Positions 6,900 to 15,035 of a stretch of DNA of 33,285 bases are shown here, in pieces. The stretch lies in contig JANJTV010000126.1 of assembly GCA_024710905.1 (NCBI GenBank), positions 1 through 33,285 of the forward strand, written 5' to 3'. The translations under genes and the position numbers were made by a program. The stretch comes from Anaerolineales bacterium (lineage in GTDB: Bacteria; Chloroflexota; Anaerolineae; Anaerolineales; Villigracilaceae). Positions within the stretch are counted from its first letter, which is position 1. Each line of letters opens with the position of its first letter. Below the pieces are notes generated by a model. The model saw only the letters and a list, made by a program, of their open reading frames with translations, did no database searches and was not told the origin of the DNA.

Positions 6900-8219
6900 T
6901 TAGCGCCCCGGCGTGGGGGTAGGGGTAAAGAATCGCGGCGGAATCCAGAAGGAAAATTGCATGTTTACGCCATCCTGGGTAACGGAACTCTCAGGGTTAA
7001 TCACCGTGTAAAAGGTATTCCCAAAGGAAAGTGGCAGTCCGTTCCCGGCCGGGTCTACCAGGCGGATGGGCTGGTCTATTTTGTCGCGCACCCATTTGCC
7101 GGGGAAGAGCATGCCCTCCCGGAAGACATACGCCGGGCCTTCGCCCGTCAGGGTGATGTTAAAGACCTGGTCTTCGCGGTCAAAGTAGTTGTTGAACAGA
7201 TGCGGAACGACCAGAACGACCAGGTTTTGTGTTTCAAGTTGCTTGCCGGTCAGGACATCCATGTGCGGGGCATACTCACGCGCTTTTCCCTCGCGGGCAT
7301 CCACCGTATCAGAATAACGGAAATAACTCTGGCTCTGGTAATTGTATTCCCAGTAGTGATAAGCATATTCCGAGTAAACCACATCAATCCGATTGGCCTG
7401 GGCTGTGGAGGGGGCAACCTGCAAATTGTAGAAAAAAGTGGCTCGCAGGTCCTGCCGTTCATTGGATGAGAGCAGTGGGCCTACCCCGGCCGTATCCACA
7501 AAAAGGTTGTTAAACCCGCTGATGGAGGTGTCCCGGCAAAGCGGCGGGCAGTTGTTACCACGTTGAACAAAGAGCAGGGGCTTTAAATCACTTTCGAGAA
7601 GGTATTTTTCCACCCGCTCATCTGCATTCGCAAAAACCAGGGAGGAATGATACATACGCATGATGTGTTCATCAAAATACCGCCCGGAGCGAACCGGCCC
7701 GGCTTTTTCAGCATCCTGCCCGTAAAAGATAGCAATAAAGCGGCTGATTCCGTCTTCAATATAATATTCATATACAACATCGGCCCGCATCAGGCCGTAC
7801 TGATAGGCGCGTACTGTACGCGGGTAATTGACGACTTTTACAGCCACCGGACGGCGATTAAGGATGGTTTCATCTGGGACGGGCAGACCGGTCAGCGGAC
7901 TGATATTTGAAGGAAGGCGGAAATCTGAAGAAATCGGGCCAGGAAGGCCGATGGGCGGCACACTGGTATAGGTGGGGAAAAACAAGGTCGGCCGCGGGGT
8001 GGAGGTCTCTGTGGGTGTTGGGCTGGGAATCCGTGTAGAGGTTGGCGGCAGGGGTGTTAGTGTGGGGGAACCCTGTTCAACGGGAAACCGCTGCGGGAAG
8101 GCTGCCAGCAGGGCGTCTGCCTCGTTGCTGGTGAGTGCCCAGGTGATGGCCAGGCTCCCAATCAGGAAAACCATTCCCCATATCCCAACCAGGAGCCGTT
8201 TTAACAGGGTGTTCTTCAT
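6900..8219 (-). CDS. DUF3048 domain protein (YerB-like), membrane-anchored
   Basis: The 439-residue protein has one N-terminal membrane segment (~9-29), a Pro/Thr/Ser-rich spacer (~50-85), then the DUF3048 region beginning at SPLTGLPV and containing RRPVAVKVVNYPRTVRAYQYG and ADVVYEYYIEDGISRFIAIF, followed by the C-terminal subdomain around 280-430. The tail is again Thr/Pro-rich. The family (Bacillus YerB) is exported and widespread in Gram-positive bacteria and Chloroflexota; its biochemical role is not established to my knowledge. The protein should sit outside the membrane. It is first in the minus-strand operon with SRAP and MFS and diverges from the antiporter-like genes. Confidence 0.9.
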   Translation of the reverse strand: MKNTLLKRLLVGIWGMVFLIGSLAITWALTSNEADALLAAFPQRFPVEQGSPTLTPLPPTSTRIPSPTPTETSTPRPTLFFPTYTSVPPIGLPGPISSDFRLPSNISPLTGLPVPDETILNRRPVAVKVVNYPRTVRAYQYGLMRADVVYEYYIEDGISRFIAIFYGQDAEKAGPVRSGRYFDEHIMRMYHSSLVFANADERVEKYLLESDLKPLLFVQRGNNCPPLCRDTSISGFNNLFVDTAGVGPLLSSNERQDLRATFFYNLQVAPSTAQANRIDVVYSEYAYHYWEYNYQSQSYFRYSDTVDAREGKAREYAPHMDVLTGKQLETQNLVVLVVPHLFNNYFDREDQVFNITLTGEGPAYVFREGMLFPGKWVRDKIDQPIRLVDPAGNGLPLSFGNTFYTVINPESSVTQDGVNMQFSFWIPPRFFTPTPTPGR

Positions 8220-8227
8220 CCGGGCGG

Positions 8228-8233
8228 ATTATA
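8228..8233 (-). promoter_or_regulatory. Putative -10 of the DUF3048 operon
   Basis: The minus strand reads TATAAT exactly, 9 bp upstream of the DUF3048 start codon, so any transcript would be nearly leaderless. I see no good -35 hexamer at 16-18 bp. Confidence 0.4.
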
Positions 8234-8239
8234 CCTTCT

Positions 8240-8268
8240 TTGGGGAGCGCACCGCGCGGTGATAAAAT
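8240..8268 (+). promoter_or_regulatory. Putative promoter of the antiporter-like operon with 12-bp palindrome
   Basis: TTGGGG (8240-8245), a 17-bp spacer and TAAAAT (8263-8268) lie directly upstream of ATG 8278. The spacer holds the perfect palindrome CACCGCGCGGTG (8250-8261). With the -10 ending nine bases before the ATG and no Shine-Dalgarno, the transcript would be leaderless or nearly so. The palindrome lies in a 58-bp divergent region and could control both operons. Confidence 0.4.
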
Positions 8269-8277
8269 ACAGCCGAT

Positions 8278-9840
8278 ATGTTGGCGTTGTTGAGTTTTGG
8301 TTTGTTGGTACTTTCTGCACTGACCCTGGCCGGGTTGCGCGCCTGGCGGGTGGGCCGGTCATATACCTGGCCTGTGGCGGCGATTGGTTCGTTGTTGGCC
8401 TGGGCCAGTGTATTTGCCTGGCAATGGACATTGCCCGAACGGGTCGAGACCCCTTCCTGGCTGGCCAGCCTGGTATTCACGGCATCCCCGGGGTTATATG
8501 TAGATACAACGGCCTGGGTGTTTGGGATGTCTTTGTGCGGGCTGGCGGCGGGGGTGATCCTGACTGCCCCGGCGCGGCAAGGCGTTGGTCCAGAAGTTTG
8601 GCTGGCAACCCTGGCGATTATTGCCACGGGAATTTTGGCCGTACTGGCTGACAGCCCGTTTGCATTGGTGATGATCTGGGCGGCAATTGATTTGTTGGAA
8701 TTTGTGAATGCGATCCGGCTGACTCCTACGGCTGCCTTGAGTGAACGGGCTGTGGTGGCCTTTGCCCTGCGCGCCCTGGGGACGGGTTTTGCCATGTGGG
8801 CAATGGTGCTCGGTATTGGTGTAGGGAGTATTGCCGGGGTCGTGAGCGCCAACGAGGCTGGCATGTTTTACATCATCGCTGCCGGGTTGCGCCTGGGTGT
8901 GCTTCCACTGCATATCGCTTATGTGACCGAGCCGGGATTACGGCGTGGTTTTGGCACAACTTTGCGATTGACTGCGGCAGCTTCGAGCCTGGCATTGCTG
9001 GCTCGTTTCCCTTCGACCGGGATCAATAGCACGGTGGATGTTGTTTTACTTGTGTTATCCGCACTGGCAACGCTGTATGGTGGCTGGAAGTGGCTGACAG
9101 GACGGGATGCCCTCGCCGCCCGTCCGTATTGGATCATTGGGATTGGCGGCTTGTCTTTGGGGGCGGTGCTTACCGATAACCCAGGCGGGGCAACCGCCTG
9201 GGCGGCTGTGATGATTTTGCTGGGCGGAGTGGCCTTTTTAAATTCCATCACACATCGCTGGCTGTCGCGATTGCTGGCCCTAGGTGGGCTTTTTATCCTG
9301 TCCCTGCCCGCAACAGTTACGGCCACTGCCTGGCAGGGGCAAGACAACCCGCTTGGTTTCCTGTTGTGGGTGCTTTTCCTGCCGGGCCAGGCTTTGTTGA
9401 CGGTTGGCTTTGTGATGCACATGCTCCGCCTGGAGGGGGATGAGTTTTCAAGCTTGCCTCGCTGGGCGCAGGCGTCTTTCCCTGTTGGACTGATTGTCAT
9501 GGTATTTACCCTGTTTGTTTTGGGTTTGTTTGGTTGGCCGGGGGCGTTGCAAATAGGGGTTTGGCCGGCTGCTCTGGCTGTTTTTGTGCTGGCGGCCGGA
9601 TTGGTCTTTACCTTCCTGCGATTGCCAATCCTGCGCGATCTTGCCCCGGCGGCTGACGCACCTGCGCGCCCATCCCGTTTTACCCAAATTCAGTTGATGG
9701 CGGGGAGTGGATTCTGGGGGATGTATCGGTTTCTCAGCAGGATCGCGGGGTTTTCAAGTGATCTCTTCGAAGGGGATGGCAGCCTGTTATGGACGCTGGT
9801 GCTGTTGGTCTTATTCATTTCAATTTTGCAGGCAGCGTGA
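8278..9840 (+). CDS. Complex I / Mrp-type antiporter-like membrane subunit
   Basis: This 520-residue, highly hydrophobic protein has about 14 membrane segments. Its middle part, AAGLRLGVLPLHIAYVTEPG (~201-220), aligns by eye with the NuoN/NuoM/MrpD helix-7/8 region (GFKLGxxPFHxWLPDxxE). His212 is kept but the usual Lys is Arg205. An acidic pair in a membrane helix (Asp138, Glu141) may replace the helix-5 Glu. The family forms proton channels in complex I, Mrp antiporters and group 4 hydrogenases. It is followed 3 bp later by a HyfE-like gene and then by a second antiporter-like gene. No quinone- or NADH-binding or hydrogenase subunit is in the window, so the partner complex is unknown. Family membership is an inference from motifs. 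Confidence 0.7.
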   Translation: MLALLSFGLLVLSALTLAGLRAWRVGRSYTWPVAAIGSLLAWASVFAWQWTLPERVETPSWLASLVFTASPGLYVDTTAWVFGMSLCGLAAGVILTAPARQGVGPEVWLATLAIIATGILAVLADSPFALVMIWAAIDLLEFVNAIRLTPTAALSERAVVAFALRALGTGFAMWAMVLGIGVGSIAGVVSANEAGMFYIIAAGLRLGVLPLHIAYVTEPGLRRGFGTTLRLTAAASSLALLARFPSTGINSTVDVVLLVLSALATLYGGWKWLTGRDALAARPYWIIGIGGLSLGAVLTDNPGGATAWAAVMILLGGVAFLNSITHRWLSRLLALGGLFILSLPATVTATAWQGQDNPLGFLLWVLFLPGQALLTVGFVMHMLRLEGDEFSSLPRWAQASFPVGLIVMVFTLFVLGLFGWPGALQIGVWPAALAVFVLAAGLVFTFLRLPILRDLAPAADAPARPSRFTQIQLMAGSGFWGMYRFLSRIAGFSSDLFEGDGSLLWTLVLLVLFISILQAA

Positions 9841-9843
9841 TCA

Positions 9844-10443
9844 ATGAGTGAATTTTTATTATGGTTTTCTGCGATATTGCTGATTGTGGCTGCGTTGGGA
9901 TTGGTGCTCAGCCGCGACTGGCGCTGGAGTCTGGCTTATCTCGGCCTGCAATATGTGGGGATGTACTTTCTGGTTGAAGCGCAATGGCCTGTAGTTATGG
10001 CTGCCACGCGCACGGTGACGGGGGTGATGGCTACGGCGGTACTCGGGTTCACACTGGTTGGCAAGCGGGATGACCTACCCGCGATGGAAGCATCCAACCT
10101 GCCGGGCGGGCGGCTATTCCGGTTGTTTGCATCCTTGCTGGTATTGCTATCCATTTCACAGGCATCGTTACTGGTTCAGTCCTGGTTTATAGAAGTAAGC
10201 CCGCCGGTGATCTATGGGGCGCTCAGCCTCCTGGGGATGGGCCTGCTGCACCTGGGTATCACGGCCAACCCGTTCCGTATGACGTTGGGGTTACTGACCA
10301 CCCTGGCCGGTTTTGAGATTATTTTCTCCACGCTTGAAAATTCAATTGTGGTGACTGCCTTGCTCTCTGTTGTCACCATGGCGTTGGCCATGGTGGGGGC
10401 ATATTTAATCAACCAGGATGTTGAGCCGGAGGTACTCCTTTGA
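9844..10443 (+). CDS. HyfE-like (NuoK-related) membrane subunit
   Basis: The protein has 199 residues and six or so membrane segments. The closest resemblance I can see is to hydrogenase-4 component E (HyfE), which is NuoK-like: similar length, position between two antiporter-like genes, and a helix with buried acids LLTTLAGFEIIFSTLENS (Glu158, Glu165) like the NuoK membrane glutamates. A further Glu lies in YFLVEAQWP (Glu45). The role would be to link the two antiporter-like subunits and help conduct protons (inference). The start ATG 9844 lies 3 bp after the upstream stop, and the end overlaps the next gene by 4 bases (TTGA), so translation is probably coupled. Moderate certainty. Confidence 0.6.
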   Translation: MSEFLLWFSAILLIVAALGLVLSRDWRWSLAYLGLQYVGMYFLVEAQWPVVMAATRTVTGVMATAVLGFTLVGKRDDLPAMEASNLPGGRLFRLFASLLVLLSISQASLLVQSWFIEVSPPVIYGALSLLGMGLLHLGITANPFRMTLGLLTTLAGFEIIFSTLENSIVVTALLSVVTMALAMVGAYLINQDVEPEVLL

Positions 10444-11849
10444 GCGCGCCGCTGATTTGGGTGGCCATCCCGCTGGGCTTGGCAGCTATTTTCCTTTTAT
10501 TCCGCAGTGAACGCTGGCTGGCCTGGCTGGGAGGTATTTCGGCCGCCGTTTTGTGTGGGCTGGCTTACTGGCTGCCGGTTGATACGGCCGTGCAGATGGG
10601 AGCAGTATCTTTTCGGATTGATTCAACGTTTACAATCCTTGGCCGCCAGTTCAGTCTGCCGGCCAGCGACCAAACCCTGATCGTTTTGATTTATGGTGCG
10701 GCGGCTTTCTGGTTCCTGGGTTCACTGGCGGGGGGGGGCTGGCAGCGCTCAATCGTGCCGTTGGGGATGGCCATTGTGGCTTTATTGGTTGCCTCGCTGG
10801 CCGTCAGGCCGTTTTTGTATGCAGCCCTTTTTATCCAGCTGGCCGTTTTGCTATCCATTCCACTTTTATTGCAACCGGGCCGCAGGCCAGGTCGCGGAAC
10901 GCTGCGTTTTATCACCTTTCAATCACTGGCAACCCCTTTCATTTTATTGGCCGGGTTCCTGCTCTCCGGCGTGGATGCCGGGCCTTCGGACCTGGCGCTG
11001 ATTGGTCAGGCGGCGTTTGTGCTTGCGATGGGGTTTGCTTTCCTGTTGGCGATCTTCCCGTTTTATGCCTGGGTGCCGTTGGTGGCTGAAGAATCCCCGC
11101 CATATGCGGTGGGTTTTATCCTGACCATTTTCCCCGTGTTCAGCATCCTGTTTGCGTTGAATTTCATGGATCGCTATTCCTGGTTACGCGACTCGGATGT
11201 GCTTTACCAGGCGTTGCAGTCCGCCGGGCTGATTATGCTGGTGACGGCCAGCATCTGGGTGGCCTTCCAGCGTCATCTGGGCCGGGTGATGGGGTATGCA
11301 ACCGTAATGGAGACAGGCATGGCTTTGTTAGCGCTCAGCCTGCCAGACCGCGCGGTAGGGTTGCTGCTGGTGTTCTATATGATTATTCCGCGCACCTTGG
11401 CATTTGGCGTTTGGGCCATGTCTTTAAGTATCCTGGCACGCAATGCGGATGATTTGCGCTTCTCCACAATCCAGGGGATGGCACGATCGTATCCGTTGGC
11501 GGCGGCGGGGGTGATTGTTGCCGGGCTGGCCGTGAGCGGGATGCCATTGCTGGCATTTTTCCCCATCCGGCAGGCGTTGTGGGCGCAACTGGCTTCCCAG
11601 TCCCTGGTTACTGCGGCCTGGTTCGGGCTGGGCATCCTGGGGTTTTGGGTTGTCTCGATGCGTTCCCTGGCTGTTTTGGTTATGCAGCGTGAAGACCAGG
11701 CTCCCGGCTGGGAGGCGCGGGAAGACTTCTGGCAGCGAGCTCTGCTTGGGCTGGGCCTGCTGGGAATCTTCCTGGCGGGGATTTTCCCGCAGTCGGTACA
11801 GCCTCTCCTGGCGAACATCTCCATTATGTTTGATCATCTGGGCCGTTAA
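10440..11849 (+). CDS. Second antiporter-like membrane subunit (NuoN/HyfF-like)
   Basis: The protein has 469 residues and about 13-14 membrane segments. FLLAIFPFYAWVPLVAEESP (~201-220) matches the FPFHxWLPxAxExAP signature of NuoL/M/N and HyfF. GRVMGYATVMETGMALLAL matches the (K)RxxAYSSxxxxG block. Key charged residues differ: the helix-7 Lys is absent, the signature His is Tyr209, the KR pair before the AYSS-type block is GR, and the helix-5 Glu region reads FIQLAVLL. It may therefore not pump in the usual way (inference). The TTG start at 10440 overlaps the previous stop. It is the last gene of the three-gene unit. Confidence 0.7.
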   Translation: MSAPLIWVAIPLGLAAIFLLFRSERWLAWLGGISAAVLCGLAYWLPVDTAVQMGAVSFRIDSTFTILGRQFSLPASDQTLIVLIYGAAAFWFLGSLAGGGWQRSIVPLGMAIVALLVASLAVRPFLYAALFIQLAVLLSIPLLLQPGRRPGRGTLRFITFQSLATPFILLAGFLLSGVDAGPSDLALIGQAAFVLAMGFAFLLAIFPFYAWVPLVAEESPPYAVGFILTIFPVFSILFALNFMDRYSWLRDSDVLYQALQSAGLIMLVTASIWVAFQRHLGRVMGYATVMETGMALLALSLPDRAVGLLLVFYMIIPRTLAFGVWAMSLSILARNADDLRFSTIQGMARSYPLAAAGVIVAGLAVSGMPLLAFFPIRQALWAQLASQSLVTAAWFGLGILGFWVVSMRSLAVLVMQREDQAPGWEAREDFWQRALLGLGLLGIFLAGIFPQSVQPLLANISIMFDHLGR

Positions 11850-11856
11850 GCGCGTG

Positions 11857-11862
11857 TATAAT
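11857..11862 (+). promoter_or_regulatory. -10 element of the coiled-coil gene
   Basis: An exact TATAAT lies 30 bp upstream of ATG 11892; the best -35 candidate, TTGATC at 11830, is 21 bp away, which is too long. A short leader with the Shine-Dalgarno GGAG follows. Suggests independent transcription of the next gene. Confidence 0.5.
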
Positions 11863-11891
11863 CACGGGACAATCCTTTTACCGGAGTGAAC

Positions 11892-13079
11892 ATGGACGTT
11901 GAAGCACTTGCCAAACGTATTGAATTTCTTGAAAAAGAATACCGCAAAGATCGCGCGGCGATTAATGATTTGCAGGACAAGCTGGTTTCCTACGAAGGGA
12001 ACTTTAACTTTGTCCGTGAACAAGTTAAAGAGCTCTCTGCCGATTTTTCCAAACTTTCGGCTACTTCCGCCCGCCTGGACCAGTTTGACAACCTTGTAAC
12101 GCAATATCGTAACGAGGCCAACAAAACCATTGAGGCGATTGAGAAGCGCCGCGAAAAACATGAACGCGATGTAGACGCCCGTCGCCGCCTAGAAATTGAT
12201 AACCTTAATAAGGCCATGCTTGATTTGCGCAAGACTGTAGATGGCATGGATGAATTCCGCAAAAACTTGCAGGCGCGTGTGGATGAAGATGCCCGCCTGG
12301 CGCGTGAGATTGGCGAACTGGAAATGCGCATGGAAGAATACATGCGTGCAGCGGATGACATGAAGCGCACCAACCGCGCCGTGGATGAAGCCCGCAAGCA
12401 GGATGCCAAACGCCTAGCCGATCTTTCCGGCGAACTGGCAGCCATCCGCAAGCGAGCCGAGGAAGCGCGTGACAAAGCCGAATTAAATGGTGATGCCATC
12501 CGCCTGTTGGATGGCCGGATGAACGAATTAATGTCGAGCGAAGCAGAACGCCGCCAGTCGCAATTGTCTTTCATCGAATCCCAAAACCTGGCGCAGGTGG
12601 AACGTGACCGGGGTTGGAAGGAATGGCAGAATCGCTTTGAAACTTTCAGCCGCCAGACGTCCAACCTGGATGCGCAACTGATGCAACTGGAGGAAACCCA
12701 GCGCGCCGTAAAACGCTCACAGGAGACCTTTGAGGACATCAACCAGCGCCTGGAGCGCCGTATCAAAGAAATTACCGAGATTCAGCGCCTGGCGGAAGAT
12801 CGCTTCAGGCAGGAGTGGGTGACCTTTAAGGCGGATGACCAGAAACGCTGGACGAACTACTCGCTGACCCAGGACGAGCTGCAAAAAGACACCACCAGCG
12901 AATTGGAAAAGATCAACCAGCGTATTTCCTCGCTGGATGATTTGACCCAGACCCTGCAGGATATGCTCGAACAAACCACTGAAACCACCGAAACCCAGTT
13001 GCAGGAATTAATGAACTGGGCACACGAGTGGTTGACGAATTACGAACGCATCATGGGCCGTTCGAGGCCCTCTCGCTAA
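11892..13079 (+). CDS. Long coiled-coil protein of unknown function
   Basis: The 395-residue protein is almost entirely charged alpha-helix with heptad-like spacing (for example IEFLEKEYRKDRAAINDLQD and RRLEIDNLNKAMLDLRK), without membrane segments, Cys, signal peptide or recognisable enzyme motif. I chose ATG 11892 because GGAG lies just upstream; the in-frame GTG at 11886 overlaps that site. It has its own -10 box and its own terminator, so it is probably a single-gene transcript. SMC-like or cytoskeletal-scaffold roles are conceivable but nothing specific shows this. I do not recognise the family. Confidence 0.9.
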   Translation: MDVEALAKRIEFLEKEYRKDRAAINDLQDKLVSYEGNFNFVREQVKELSADFSKLSATSARLDQFDNLVTQYRNEANKTIEAIEKRREKHERDVDARRRLEIDNLNKAMLDLRKTVDGMDEFRKNLQARVDEDARLAREIGELEMRMEEYMRAADDMKRTNRAVDEARKQDAKRLADLSGELAAIRKRAEEARDKAELNGDAIRLLDGRMNELMSSEAERRQSQLSFIESQNLAQVERDRGWKEWQNRFETFSRQTSNLDAQLMQLEETQRAVKRSQETFEDINQRLERRIKEITEIQRLAEDRFRQEWVTFKADDQKRWTNYSLTQDELQKDTTSELEKINQRISSLDDLTQTLQDMLEQTTETTETQLQELMNWAHEWLTNYERIMGRSRPSR

Positions 13080-13086
13080 CCCAACC

Positions 13087-13112
13087 GGGCGGCCGCATGG
13101 TCGCCCTTTTTT
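13087..13112 (+). terminator. Terminator hairpin ending 6 bp before selB
   Basis: GGGCGGCC and GGTCGCCC form an 8-bp stem (one G-T pair) around the tetraloop GCAT, followed by TTTTTT. It ends the coiled-coil transcript, yet only GAAACC separates the T-run from the selB ATG. Confidence 0.85.
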
Positions 13113-13118
13113 GAAACC

Positions 13119-15017
13119 ATGAGAGTTATTGGCACAGCCGGTCATGTAGACCACGGAAAATCCACCCTGATCGCCGCGCTGACGGGGGTGCATCCCGATC
13201 GCTTGAAAGAAGAGCAGGCGCGCGAGATGACCATCGAACTCGGCTTCGGTTGGCTTGACCTGCCCAATGGCGAACAAGTGGGCATTGTGGATGTGCCCGG
13301 CCACCGCGATTTTATCGGTAACATGCTGGCTGGCGTGGGCGGCCTCGACCTGGTCATGCTGGTCATTGCCGCCGACGAAGGCGTCATGCCCCAGACTCGC
13401 GAACACCTGGCAATCCTCGACTTGCTGCAAATCCCGTCTGGGCTGGTGGTCATCAGTAAAGTGGATATGATTGAAGATGCCGAGTGGCTGGACCTGCTCA
13501 AGGAAGATATCCGCCGCGCCTTGGCCGGGACTGTGCTGGCGGATGCGCCTTTTGTGGCAGTCTCCGCCCGAACCGGCTCCGGCCTGCCCGAGCTAGTCGC
13601 CGCCCTTCAAGATCTGCTTGAAACCCGCCCGCCGCGCACAGACCTGGGACGCCCACGCCTGCCAATTGACCGGGTCTTCAGCATGGCCGGGTTTGGCACG
13701 GTTGTAACCGGCACGTTGGCCGACGGTCAATTTAAGGTTGGCGATGAAGTTGAGATTCAACCCGGCGGGCGTAAAACGCGTATTCGCGGATTGCAAACCC
13801 ACAAACAAAAGGAAGAGATTGCCTTGCCGGGCAGCCGGACGGCGGTTAATTTAACCGGCCTGGCGGTGGAAGAAGTACAGCGCGGGCAGGTGGTGGTGAG
13901 GCTGGGGCAATACAACCCCACCCAGCGCCTGGATACCCGCCTGCGAGTACTTGGGGATATTTCTACGCTGTTGAAGCATGGCATGGAAGTAAAAGTCTTT
14001 CACGGTACCACAGAGTCTTTGGGCCGTCTCCGTTTATTGGGCGATGAAACCCTGCCGGGTGGGCGGGAAGCCTGGGTGCAATTGGAGTTGCGTGATCCAT
14101 TGGTGGCGGTGCGTGGGGACAGATTTATCCTGCGGCGGCCTTCGCCGTCGGAAACACTGGGCGGCGGGCTGGTGGTGGATGCCCACCCGAAACGGCGACA
14201 CAAACGGTTTGATGAAGGCGTTCTTGGCAGGCTGGACTCTCTACTGCGGGGGACGCCCGGAGAAGTTCTCCAGCAGTCCATGTTGGCGCTTGGCCCGGCC
14301 AGCCTGAAAGAGGTGGTATTGCATTCCCGCCTGGATCCTGACGCAGCGCAGGCTGGTGTGCAGGAATTAATCGATGCGAACCAACTTGTTACCCTTGAAG
14401 ATGGGGCATTATTGCCCTTTGCTGATGTGCTGGTGGCCTCCGGTGCTAGCTGGAATACGCTGGCTGGAAATATCCTTACTACACTGCAACAGTACCATTC
14501 TGCCAACCCGCTTCGGCGCGGAATCCCGCGTGAGGAGTTGAAAAGCCGCCTGAAATTATCCCCTCGTTTGTTTGGCGCGGCGGTCAGAATGATGATCGCC
14601 AAAGGGAAGCTGCAAGAGAGTGGCAATTGGCTGGCCCTATCGGGGCACCAGATCCGCTTCTCGGAACGAGACCAGGCACGGGTGAGCCAGCTGCTGCGCC
14701 GCTTTGACGAGAATCCCTCCAGCCCGCCATCTGTTAAGGAAGCGCTGGCAGACACCAGCGAGGAGATCTACAATGCCCTGCTGGCATTGGGCGAGCTGGT
14801 GCAGGTCTCGCCGGAGGTGGTGTTCCGGGCCGGGCAATATGAAGCGATGGTGCAGGCTGTGAAGGAGGCCATTGCCAAAAACGGGCTGGTAACGGCGGCG
14901 GAGGTGCGCGACCTGTTTGTCACCAGCCGAAAATATGCCCTGGCCCTGCTGGAGCACCTGGATGCGATTGGGGTGACGGTGCGGGATGGCGATGCCCGGC
15001 GGCTGAAGGTGAAGTAA
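13119..15017 (+). CDS. selB: Selenocysteine-specific elongation factor SelB
   Basis: SelB delivers Sec-tRNA to UGA codons marked by a SECIS element. The GTPase domain shows G1 GHVDHGKS (8-15), G3 DVPGH (58-62), G4 SKVD (113-116, Ser replacing the common Asn) and G5 SARTGSG. TIELGFGWLDL is the SelB/EF-Tu switch region. Domains 2-3 follow (RVFSMAGFGTVVTGTL), then C-terminal winged-helix repeats (~370-632) that bind SECIS RNA. The length of 632 residues is typical. The ATG 13119 starts exactly at the GTPase fold, but there is no Shine-Dalgarno, and a terminator hairpin ends six bases upstream. selA, selD, tRNA-Sec and obvious selenoproteins are not in the window. Confidence 0.96.
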   Translation: MRVIGTAGHVDHGKSTLIAALTGVHPDRLKEEQAREMTIELGFGWLDLPNGEQVGIVDVPGHRDFIGNMLAGVGGLDLVMLVIAADEGVMPQTREHLAILDLLQIPSGLVVISKVDMIEDAEWLDLLKEDIRRALAGTVLADAPFVAVSARTGSGLPELVAALQDLLETRPPRTDLGRPRLPIDRVFSMAGFGTVVTGTLADGQFKVGDEVEIQPGGRKTRIRGLQTHKQKEEIALPGSRTAVNLTGLAVEEVQRGQVVVRLGQYNPTQRLDTRLRVLGDISTLLKHGMEVKVFHGTTESLGRLRLLGDETLPGGREAWVQLELRDPLVAVRGDRFILRRPSPSETLGGGLVVDAHPKRRHKRFDEGVLGRLDSLLRGTPGEVLQQSMLALGPASLKEVVLHSRLDPDAAQAGVQELIDANQLVTLEDGALLPFADVLVASGASWNTLAGNILTTLQQYHSANPLRRGIPREELKSRLKLSPRLFGAAVRMMIAKGKLQESGNWLALSGHQIRFSERDQARVSQLLRRFDENPSSPPSVKEALADTSEEIYNALLALGELVQVSPEVVFRAGQYEAMVQAVKEAIAKNGLVTAAEVRDLFVTSRKYALALLEHLDAIGVTVRDGDARRLKVK

Positions 15018-15035
15018 AATAAGGCAGGAGCATTC

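Noticed and set aside
6884..6902. Run of T bases between the DUF3048 and SRAP genes as terminator or slippage site
   Set aside because: On the transcribed minus strand it is an A-run after a stop codon and before AGGAG, with no hairpin; it is simply an A-rich leader.
9448..9687. Minus-strand open frames within the antiporter-like operon
   Set aside because: Shadows of membrane-protein coding; no start signals or homology features.
13119..15017. Selenoprotein gene in the window
   Set aside because: I saw no gene whose homology clearly continues across an in-frame TGA.
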